Source: Acidimicrobiia bacterium (GTDB taxonomy: Bacteria > Actinomycetota > Acidimicrobiia > Acidimicrobiales > Poriferisodalaceae). From it: DNA of 64,000 nucleotides. Every line of letters starts with the position of its first letter. Position 1 is the first letter of the stretch. This document shows positions 25,730 through 32,548 of this stretch, piece after piece. A program made the translations under genes and the position numbers. The notes under the pieces are model-generated. The model worked only from the letters and a program-made list of their open reading frames with translations. It was not told the DNA's origin and did no database searches. Location of the stretch: the NCBI GenBank assembly GCA_012960315.1, contig DUBN01000078.1, positions 103,459-167,458 of the forward strand, given 5' to 3'.

Positions 25730-26686
25730 CTACCTACCGCTGTCTGGGTCGTCGACCCCAGCTTGGTTGAATTCATAATTTCGAGCGACGGTGGTGCTTT
25801 CTTCCGACAGCTCTGCCGGTACGCCGTCGACTTCAATTCTGTGGCGAATCACCCGGGCATCACTGGCAGCAGGGACAGGCGCCTGTCCTTCCACGGTCAC
25901 TCTTTCCATGCGTCGCCTCTGCGGCCAGTAGTCAGGGGATGCGTAGTGCTGAACTGAACGGTTATCCCAAATGACCACTGTTCCTGGTTCCCATTTGATT
26001 CGAAGTTGAATCTCTGGGCGAGCGGTTTGTTGCAACAGAAATTCGAGTATTGAGCGGCTCTCCTCATCTGGCAGTTCGTTGATTCGTTCGGTGAAGTGTC
26101 GATTGACGTACAACACCGTTGCCGACGTCTCTGGGTGAAGCGTCACCACCGGATGATTAGCACGCGGAAACTGGCCCTCAATCTTGTGCAAGGTAGGAAG
26201 GTCTGTTGCTAGTAGATCTCGAAATCGGCCGAATCCGTGGAGCGCCGTCAATCCACTCAGATATGACTGCATACGGTCGCTCAAAAAGTCAAACGCCGCC
26301 CGCATTGAACAAAAGATGGTGTCGCCCCCGAGTTGGGGGCTTATTAGGGCTTTCAAGATGGTGAGCTTGGGAGGTTCAAGCTTGTAGGTTTCGTCGGCGT
26401 GCCAAATATCGGTGAGCGGTCTTTTCGATTGAGCATCTGTCTCCAGAACGATGAGTTCGGGTTTAGTCGCAGATCTCGGCGAAAAGGGAGAAATTGCTAG
26501 CTCGCCAAACAAGCGGCCGAAGATCAACTGTTCCTCTGCGTTCAGATGCTGACCGCGAATCACCAGAACTTCGTGTTGATTTATTAGCTCGTTGATTTCA
26601 TCGAATCCGTTAGAAGCAGTGATCGTGCTCAGATCGATGTTCTTTAGTTCAGCCCCAAGTACTGGCCCTAAGCGTTCTATTCTCAT
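25730..26686 (-). CDS. TauD/TfdA family Fe(II)/2-oxoglutarate dioxygenase
   Basis: A 318-residue dioxygenase of the taurine/2,4-D type. The iron ligands are WHADETY (about residue 108) and the distal histidine in NRSVQHYASPDY (about 257), followed by RRMERVTVEG containing the 2-oxoglutarate-binding arginine. It hydroxylates a carbon next to a leaving group such as sulfonate or an ether. The ATG at 26686 is used since the family starts MxIxxLGPxLGAE; an ATG at 26725 adds a non-homologous leader. The substrate is unknown; taurine is only one possibility. It is convergent with the amidohydrolase at 24466, with 88 unremarkable bases between. Confidence 0.85.
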   Translation of the reverse strand: MRIERLGPVLGAELKNIDLSTITASNGFDEINELINQHEVLVIRGQHLNAEEQLIFGRLFGELAISPFSPRSATKPELIVLETDAQSKRPLTDIWHADETYKLEPPKLTILKALISPQLGGDTIFCSMRAAFDFLSDRMQSYLSGLTALHGFGRFRDLLATDLPTLHKIEGQFPRANHPVVTLHPETSATVLYVNRHFTERINELPDEESRSILEFLLQQTARPEIQLRIKWEPGTVVIWDNRSVQHYASPDYWPQRRRMERVTVEGQAPVPAASDARVIRHRIEVDGVPAELSEESTTVARNYEFNQAGVDDPDSGR

Positions 26687-26805
26687 TGCAGGTCCCTCGG
26701 ACGAGGCTAGCAATGGTGGAGCCACTATTACCTGTCCGGTGATGGCAGATATCGGTCAATTTGTTGTGATCAGCATTCCCTGCAATCGAACGGATGCTTT
26801 GAGGC

Positions 26806-27102
26806 TTAGCGGTGTGTGACTTGTTTCAGGTTGTCGATATGAGCACCGAGTTCTGAAGCAGCTCGCATCATCCCAAGCCTCCAAGAGATCGATCCCTGGA
26901 ACGGGCATGTCACCCAAATATCGATCGCGCCGGAGTTCGATAGTTGTTCGGTAAACCGCAGACTCCTCGTTCGTCCCTTGAAGCGCATAGTCACTCCAAC
27001 CGAACCATCTTTCATTGTGAGAGGTTCGTCCATTCCCAGGCCGGCATTGCGGCCTTCTATGACGGCGGTGCGAGCTTGTTGTCGCAGAACAGCAGTATTC
27101 AT
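26806..27102 (-). CDS. Small protein of unknown function
   Basis: A 98-residue protein I do not recognise. It starts MNTAVLRQQARTAV, has a central basic strand pair (MRFKGRTRSLRF, about residues 39-50), a WVTCPFQGS turn with its only cysteine, and a helical C-terminus (WRLGMMRAASELGAHID). It has no signal peptide and no transmembrane segment. Codon use looks like that of its neighbours and the frame is clean. It is divergent from the CaiB gene at 27261, sharing a 158-bp region with a perfect palindrome at 27116-27128. It lies 119 bp upstream of the TauD gene on the same strand. Confidence 0.5.
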   Translation of the reverse strand: MNTAVLRQQARTAVIEGRNAGLGMDEPLTMKDGSVGVTMRFKGRTRSLRFTEQLSNSGAIDIWVTCPFQGSISWRLGMMRAASELGAHIDNLKQVTHR

Positions 27103-27115
27103 GTCGCTGTGGACC

Positions 27116-27128
27116 TTAACCGGGTTAA
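27116..27128. promoter_or_regulatory. Perfect palindrome TTAACC-G-GGTTAA in a divergent promoter
   Basis: Six-base arms around one central base, 13 bp before the end of the divergent interval and 14 bp upstream of the small gene's start. A second half-type site TTAACCGAT occurs at 27146-27154. This is a plausible operator for a regulator of the small gene and the CaiB gene. The regulator is unknown. Confidence 0.4.
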
Positions 27129-27260
27129 CGAGTTCATTATTTCATTTAACCGATTTTGCTTGTATCTGATCTCTTGGTGATCGTGGGAGCTAAAGCGGCG
27201 CAGGGGACGCATAGTCACCCACGTTCGTTTCGAAGGAGGTGGCAAGCTAGTTTCAGTCCT

Positions 27261-28499
27261 ATGACAGAACCCGAAATAAGTCCGCTTACGGGGATAAAGG
27301 TCGTGGAGATCACGTCGATTTATTCAGGTCCAATGGCGGGGATGATGCTCGGCGAACTGGGTGCGCAGGTCGTCAAGGTCGAAAGCCCCCATGGGCCCGA
27401 TCCCCTTCGTTCGGGCGGGTTAGCTGGAGGACCCGATGGGGTTAACAGCATTTTCTATTCCTTAAATCGGGGGAAACGGTTTTGCGCTATCGATGCCAAG
27501 ACTTCTCGCGGTCGTGAACTGCTGTTTGATCTGGTCACTGAAGCGGACGTATTTATTCACAACATGCGTCCTGGTAAAGCAGAACTATTGGGCCTTGACT
27601 ACGATCTCCTGTCTGCGGTCAATCCAGGCTTGATTTACGGAGCTATCACGGGTTATGGGCCCGACGGGCCGGAGGCCCACCTACCGGCCTACGACTACGT
27701 GGTGCAGGCGAAATTGGGCATGGTCGATTACCAAAGAGATCGGGAAGGACGGGGAGATCTGGTGAGGCAGGTCGTCGTCGACAAGACCTCGGCCAACGCT
27801 CTAGTTCAGGGTGTGTTGGCTGCGCTTTACATGCGAGAGAAGTCAGGCCAAGGACAAAAGATAGACATCCCCATGGTCGCAGCAGGACTCGCTTTTCTCT
27901 GGCCAGACGGATTGGCTGCAGCACACGCGGAACTCAACCCCGCGATTCCTTTGGAGCAAATGCCACCATGGCTGGAATCAGCCCCGGGATCGTTCCTTGT
28001 CGTGTTGAAAACCAGGGATGGTGAAATCGCGACGGGAATCCTTTTACCCCCTTGGGATGGTTTGTGTCTGGCACTGGAGCGAACTGATTGGCTGACTGAC
28101 GAACGATTTTCTGAACAGCTTGGGCGGATTCTTAATCTTCCAGAATTAATTACCGAGGTCAGTTCCGAGGTCGCAAAATATTCGACCTCGGAGGTCTTGG
28201 CGCGTTTCGAAGAGCATGACTTCGCGGCTGGCAAGGTGGTTACTCGACGCGAAGTGCATGAGGACCCAACAGTGAAACATCTAGGTTTGATTAGTGAGCA
28301 AGAGGTGCCTGGCCTAGGACAAGTACGTCAGCCTGCCCCGATGTGGATGTTCAGCGGCGCCAAAACCGAGATCACTACGAGCCTCAACTCCACTGGCGGC
28401 GACTCGCGCGAGGTCCTCGGGGAGTTAGGAATTTCTGACGGCGAATTCGAACGGTTGCAGAACGAGGGCGTCGTGTTTGTCGCGCCCAGCGATCAATAA
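27261..28499 (+). CDS. CaiB/BaiF type III CoA-transferase
   Basis: A 412-residue single-domain type III CoA-transferase. It has GIKVVEITSIYSGPMAGMML (about residue 10), LGAQVVKVESPHG, NRGKRFCAIDAK, FIHNMRPGKAELLG and the active-site strand GQKIDIPMVAAG (about 195), with the canonical aspartate retained. It should transfer CoA between carboxylic acids. The ATG at 27261 is preferred over the upstream in-frame start at 27156 because the region before it is not family-like; AAGGAGGTGG lies at 27233-27243, slightly far for a ribosome site. It stands alone between the divergent small gene and a minus-strand crotonase. Confidence 0.85.
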   Translation: MTEPEISPLTGIKVVEITSIYSGPMAGMMLGELGAQVVKVESPHGPDPLRSGGLAGGPDGVNSIFYSLNRGKRFCAIDAKTSRGRELLFDLVTEADVFIHNMRPGKAELLGLDYDLLSAVNPGLIYGAITGYGPDGPEAHLPAYDYVVQAKLGMVDYQRDREGRGDLVRQVVVDKTSANALVQGVLAALYMREKSGQGQKIDIPMVAAGLAFLWPDGLAAAHAELNPAIPLEQMPPWLESAPGSFLVVLKTRDGEIATGILLPPWDGLCLALERTDWLTDERFSEQLGRILNLPELITEVSSEVAKYSTSEVLARFEEHDFAAGKVVTRREVHEDPTVKHLGLISEQEVPGLGQVRQPAPMWMFSGAKTEITTSLNSTGGDSREVLGELGISDGEFERLQNEGVVFVAPSDQ

Positions 28500-28566
28500 G
28501 GAACTACGGCCCGTGTCTAGTGGGGGGGCTCGGCGGAGTGTTTCACGTCAGATAAGGCAAGCATTT

Positions 28567-29271
28567 TCAGCTGTTAAGCGCCAAGCGGCGTTCGAGTTCT
28601 AGACCTAAGTGAAGAGGCAGGTCCTTCGATGCTGAAATGCACCTACGTAACTTCATCGCGATATCAGGATCAAGAAGTGCTAACTGTTCCGCACGTTTCT
28701 CTGCCGTCTGGTCGAGTTCACCGAGCTCAGTCACCTCACTGATGACGCCAAGTTTCAGGGCCTCATCTGCATCGAAGCTACGACCGGTCAAGATGAGTGG
28801 AGCGGCAGCGGTGGGTCCAACTAGTCGAGTCAGGGTTTGAGTTCCGCCTGCTGCTGGGAGCATCCCTAGTTTCGTTTCAGGCAGGCCTAGAACCACGTTG
28901 GCTGCGGCGATCCGTAAATCGCACAACAGCGCCATTTCAAGTCCCGATCCAACGGCGTAACCCTTGAGGGCGACGACGGTGGGAATCGACAGCCCGAGAA
29001 GAGGTAGCCAAGGGTCGCGATCCCATCGGATTCTTCGACCCTCGAAGATAGAAGTGGCAGAACCGAATTCGGCGAGATCTGCGCCTGCGCTGAAATGGCT
29101 GCCCTCAGCTCGAATTAGAAGGGATCGAGCATCTGGGTTGTCTCGAACAGCGGTGATTGCTTCAATGAGTCCGTCCCGCATAGCGAGGTCGTAAATGTTC
29201 AGGGGTGGGTGCGATAGGACGACGGTCGCTACGCCTTGATCAGAAAAGGAAAGAGTGACGCGATCAGTCAT
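28567..29271 (-). CDS. Enoyl-CoA hydratase/isomerase
   Basis: A 234-residue crotonase. The oxyanion motif SHFSAGADLAEFG (about residue 55), the first glutamate in GSGLEMALLCD (about 100) and the second in GLPETKLGMLP (about 124) are all present, so genuine hydratase activity is likely, in contrast to several paralogues here. The ATG at 29271 overlaps the upstream CoA-transferase stop by 4 bp (ATGA); the much longer in-frame extension to 29430 is not family-like. It is the third gene of the operon 30970-28567, made of crotonase, truncated CoA-transferase and crotonase. Confidence 0.85.
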   Translation of the reverse strand: MTDRVTLSFSDQGVATVVLSHPPLNIYDLAMRDGLIEAITAVRDNPDARSLLIRAEGSHFSAGADLAEFGSATSIFEGRRIRWDRDPWLPLLGLSIPTVVALKGYAVGSGLEMALLCDLRIAAANVVLGLPETKLGMLPAAGGTQTLTRLVGPTAAAPLILTGRSFDADEALKLGVISEVTELGELDQTAEKRAEQLALLDPDIAMKLRRCISASKDLPLHLGLELERRLALNS

Positions 29272-30236
29272 GGCGATCTCTTGAGACCGGCAACAGATCG
29301 ATCCAGTGAAACTCGACGATATTTGGGCGCGTTGCCCGCTAACTGAGCGATGGCTGTGGCGCAAGCTTCGAGACCGGCGAGGGGATCCGGATAGGAGAAG
29401 GCTGGCGTCAGCGGGCAACCATTCAGCCATCCCATTCCGGAGGCGGCATGAACCCCTGTTCCATAGGCAACCCAGTCACTCTCGTTGACTTCGGGAGCAA
29501 ACGCTGTAATTGATAGCAGAGCAAGGTCAGGGTTCACGGCATGGAGGCGTTCGGTGGTTATGCCCAAATTCGCATTAGCTCTCGGGGACAGCGAGGTGAT
29601 GACTATGTCTGCGGAGCGCAGGAGTTGATGAAATTCACCGCCCTCGGAGCAATAGCGGAGATCAATGTCGGCAATCTCCTTGGACTTATTCAGTTCGACG
29701 AACATCGGAGCGTTGCCGGAGCCATCATCGCCGTCCCCGTAACGCAACCCATCAGGGCGTGAGGATGGCTCAATTTTCACAACTCTCGCGCCTGCGCGCG
29801 CAAGAAGTTCCGTGCAAAAGGGTCCTGCCCACATGGAAGTTAGGTCGACCACTCTTACGGTACGAAGGTCCACATGGCGGGTACAGTCACCGATGTTGTT
29901 AGGTTGCTGAGCGATCGATTTCGACCGGTATGGGGTTACTGGTAGCCGCCAAACCTGAGCTCTTCGGGCAACCGATTCAGGATCGAGATCCGATTGGGCA
30001 ATAGCAGCGAAGGTCCGCCAGGTGGTCTGGTCGTCGGGACCTATATCAACACATATGTAGCCTTCACCCCATGGGCGCGGAGTCGATGGTCGAGTCGGCT
30101 CATTCACAGCTCGTTCGGGAAGTTCTAACCAGTAATCAATTGCCCCGATGACTTCCTCGCCGAGCCGACTCTCTATAGTCGCCGCGAGTTGTGCTCCTCG
30201 TTCGTGCAGATGGGGTGGAAGCCAGTATTCGCTCAT
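29268..30236 (-). CDS. Half CaiB/BaiF CoA-transferase, ending at the catalytic strand
   Basis: A 322-residue protein. Residues about 1-110 form a helical segment (LPPHLHERGAQLAATIE) not typical of the family. From about residue 125 the CaiB N-terminal Rossmann domain follows: VRVVDLTSMWAGPFCTELLARAGARVVKIE is present in full, then VELNKSKEIADIDL, VITSLSPRA and WVAYGTGVHA. The protein stops shortly after KYRRVSLDRSVAGLK, which is where the active-site strand begins, so the whole small domain and the second part of the interlocked fold are missing. It may pair with another transferase or be a non-catalytic CoA binder. ATGA overlap with the next crotonase and 4-bp overlap with the previous one argue for a functioning gene, not a decayed one. 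Confidence 0.7.
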   Translation of the reverse strand: MSEYWLPPHLHERGAQLAATIESRLGEEVIGAIDYWLELPERAVNEPTRPSTPRPWGEGYICVDIGPDDQTTWRTFAAIAQSDLDPESVARRAQVWRLPVTPYRSKSIAQQPNNIGDCTRHVDLRTVRVVDLTSMWAGPFCTELLARAGARVVKIEPSSRPDGLRYGDGDDGSGNAPMFVELNKSKEIADIDLRYCSEGGEFHQLLRSADIVITSLSPRANANLGITTERLHAVNPDLALLSITAFAPEVNESDWVAYGTGVHAASGMGWLNGCPLTPAFSYPDPLAGLEACATAIAQLAGNAPKYRRVSLDRSVAGLKRSP

Positions 30237-30970
30237 CGGCCTGAGAAGTCGGGTGGCCGTTTAGCGAAGAATGCTGCTAGGCCCTCGGCTCGATCCTCGG
30301 TAGCGGCTAGCTGGTGGTTCAGATCACCTTCAAGCCGCAGGCCATCTCGCAAGGGCAGTTCGCTTCCTCGATGAATCGCCTCTTTAGCAAGCTCAAGTGC
30401 CAACGGCCCGCAGGCCAAGAGCGATTCGACGACCCTGCTGAGGGCTCCGTCGGCATCATCAGCTATTTCATGCACTAGTCCCCAGGCGCGAGCAGTAGCC
30501 GCGTCGATCTCGGTTCCGAGTAGAAGCATTGATGAAGAGCGTCCGTGTGATATCGCTCGCGGGAGTCGTTGCGTACCTCCCCACATTGGCAACGTGCCTT
30601 CGCGCGCATCGGCCAAAGAGAAGACCGAATCAGGGGTGGCGATCCTAATGTCACATGTGAGCACCAATTCCAGTCCAACCGAAACACATGAGCCGGAGAT
30701 AAGCGCAACCAGGGGAACACGCAAAGTGGACAATGAGGCCGCTGGGTCTGGAGAGACAGCAGCAGGATTTAGGTCGTGATCTGGTCCCGTGCAGAAGTCC
30801 GATTCCGACGTCCTAACGACCACGACTCTCGGCTCTCGGTCTTCTCGTAGTTGTTCACAGATTTGAGTTATATCTCTAGCTGCGCGCGCGCTGAGCCGAC
30901 CGCCCGGCAGAGTCAGGGTTACGACGCGCCGATCGGCAGATCGAGCAACAGTGACAGAATCAGCCTGCAG
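30233..30970 (-). CDS. Enoyl-CoA hydratase-like protein with a probable CTG start
   Basis: Calling from a standard start gives only the GTG at 30823 and a protein lacking its N-terminal strands. Upstream the frame stays open to a TAA at 31001-31003 and encodes a good crotonase N-terminus (VARSADRRVVTLTLPGG). No ATG, GTG or TTG lies in that stretch. A CTG at 30970 has AAGAGGA at the right distance, giving 245 residues, the normal length. The first glutamate is kept (VGLELVLTCD), while the second position reads LADAREG with aspartate for glutamate. It overlaps the half CoA-transferase by 4 bp. The CTG start is inference. Confidence 0.65.
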   Translation of the reverse strand: MQADSVTVARSADRRVVTLTLPGGRLSARAARDITQICEQLREDREPRVVVVRTSESDFCTGPDHDLNPAAVSPDPAASLSTLRVPLVALISGSCVSVGLELVLTCDIRIATPDSVFSLADAREGTLPMWGGTQRLPRAISHGRSSSMLLLGTEIDAATARAWGLVHEIADDADGALSRVVESLLACGPLALELAKEAIHRGSELPLRDGLRLEGDLNHQLAATEDRAEGLAAFFAKRPPDFSGR

Positions 30971-31004
30971 AACAGTCCTCTTAGTCTCTTTGCCGACTTG
31001 TTAC

Positions 31005-31247
31005 TCAGTCAGCTGACTTGGTCTTCTTTGGTTCTTGCAGTTGCATGTCTTTGCCATTGCACTGCAGCGTGACCGCACCTGGTTTGGTCACGAGTACTTC
31101 GATCCCTGTCTCTTCGTCTTGATATCGCTTTCCGACCTTCAGACCTTCACCACCGTCGCTGTGCGTGACGTCGCCTTCGCCACCTTTGGTCACGATTACC
31201 TGAATACCACCGTCGAAGTCGAGACGGTCGCCTGCCTTGGTCGCCAC
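31005..31247 (-). CDS. Small tandem-repeat protein resembling a zinc-ribbon that lost its cysteines
   Basis: An 80-residue protein built of two similar halves. The first carries GIQVIVTKGGEGDVTHSDGG (about residues 14-33) and the second GIEVLVTKPGAVTLQCNGKD (about 47-66). This resembles a small actinobacterial zinc-ribbon or desulfoferrodoxin N-terminal fold with CxxCGxEVxVTKGG and CCGxPM motifs, but here the metal cysteines are replaced and only one cysteine remains. It is cytoplasmic, without a signal peptide. The GTG start at 31247 is preceded by GGGGGTAAG. It is 100 bp from the divergent epimerase and just upstream of the crotonase operon. The function is unknown. Confidence 0.6.
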   Translation of the reverse strand: MATKAGDRLDFDGGIQVIVTKGGEGDVTHSDGGEGLKVGKRYQDEETGIEVLVTKPGAVTLQCNGKDMQLQEPKKTKSAD

Positions 31248-31347
31248 GTTGCTTACCCCCCATGTTGATTAGAGTTTCAGTGAAAGCTACCGCACTGTGA
31301 ACAACTTTTTACTCCCGCTGGCTGAACTCAACGACAAGAATGCCTGA

Positions 31348-32439
31348 ATGCAGACTGCGCTTGTTATCGGAGGGACCGGCCCAACGGGTCCATATGTGGT
31401 GAATGGGCTGTTAGAACGTGGCTTTCAGGTCACCATTCTTCACACGGGGCGACACGAAACAAGCCTGATCGGTTCCGAAGTGGAGCACATCCACACCGAT
31501 CCTTTCGACATTGAGAGAACAAACAACGATTTAGGAACCCGATGCTTTGACTTAGCGGTCGTTATGTACGGACGGCTTCGAGATTTGTCAAGGCTGCTTC
31601 GGGGCAGAGTTAGTCATTTCGTTTCCATCGGCGGGGTTGGGGTATACCAAGGCTTCGCTAACCCCGATGATTTATTTCCGGTCGGAATGCCAGTCCCGCT
31701 TCCCCATCAGTCTGGTTTGGTCGGTGACGACGAGATATTCAGCAAACTCCGTCGGATTCGCGAAACCGAGGAGGTGGTGTTCTCAACTCATCCCGACGCT
31801 ATTCATCTTCGCTATCCGCAGCTATACGGACCACGACAACTTCTCCCTCGCGAGTGGCCCATCGTTCGCCGAGCTATCGACCGTCGTCCGTTTTTGATTG
31901 TGCCCGACGGTGGTTTAACAGTAAAAAGTCAAGCTTGGGTTGAAAACGCCGCCCATGCAACGCTCTTGGCTTGTGACCGCCCTGACGGAGCCGTCGGCAA
32001 CATCTACAACGTCGCCGATGAGCAACTGTTCACCATCCACCAAATAGCGGAAATTGTTGCCGATGAACTTGAACACGAGTGGGAAGTCATCTCACTTCCT
32101 TACCGCGCGGCACCTTCTACCCGTCCCATGCTCACAAGTTGGTCCAATTCTCATCGCATTCTCGATATTGGGCCGACAATCCGAGACCTGGGATATCGCG
32201 ATGTTGTTAAGCCGGACACCGCCTGGAGATTAGCGACGCGCTGGCTCGTAGATAACCCGATTGAACGTGGGGGTGAGGTAGAGCAGCGGCTGGATGACCC
32301 TTTTGAATACGTCAGCGAGGACCGCCAATATGAAATTTGGCACCGCTACCAAAAAGAGCTTTCGTCAGTTACATGGTCCAAGGAGCCTGGCTATTCCTCG
32401 GCATACGTGGGTCGATCACCAAATCCGGCTGCGGGTTGA
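31348..32439 (+). CDS. NAD-dependent epimerase/dehydratase-like protein (extended SDR)
   Basis: A 363-residue atypical extended SDR. The NAD-binding ALVIGGTGPTGPYVV is at the N-terminus, but the strand that should carry YxxxK is not clear; HFVSIGGVGVYQG (about residue 93) supplies a serine and a tyrosine without the usual spacing, and RYPQLYGPRQL (about 152) is kept. The C-terminal half has NIYNVADEQLFTIHQIAEIV, typical of nucleotide-sugar-type epimerases and related reductases. Function cannot be named. It is convergent with the double CoA-transferase at 32549. Confidence 0.7.
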   Translation: MQTALVIGGTGPTGPYVVNGLLERGFQVTILHTGRHETSLIGSEVEHIHTDPFDIERTNNDLGTRCFDLAVVMYGRLRDLSRLLRGRVSHFVSIGGVGVYQGFANPDDLFPVGMPVPLPHQSGLVGDDEIFSKLRRIRETEEVVFSTHPDAIHLRYPQLYGPRQLLPREWPIVRRAIDRRPFLIVPDGGLTVKSQAWVENAAHATLLACDRPDGAVGNIYNVADEQLFTIHQIAEIVADELEHEWEVISLPYRAAPSTRPMLTSWSNSHRILDIGPTIRDLGYRDVVKPDTAWRLATRWLVDNPIERGGEVEQRLDDPFEYVSEDRQYEIWHRYQKELSSVTWSKEPGYSSAYVGRSPNPAAG

Positions 32440-32518
32440 AACCCTTTCATTATTGGTCCCTCAGTCGATGTCCGTGACATGAGATGCCGGTCCGCTGTCA
32501 CAGCACGAACTTCCCATG

Positions 32519-32534
32519 CTGAGATTCGGCTCAG
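32519..32534. terminator. Possible weak hairpin between convergent genes
   Basis: CTGAG and CTCAG form a 5-bp perfect stem with a 6-base loop, between the convergent ends at 32439 and 32549. There is no true T-run. A terminator is possible but poorly supported. Confidence 0.25.
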
Positions 32535-32548
32535 TCAGGATTGTTTCC

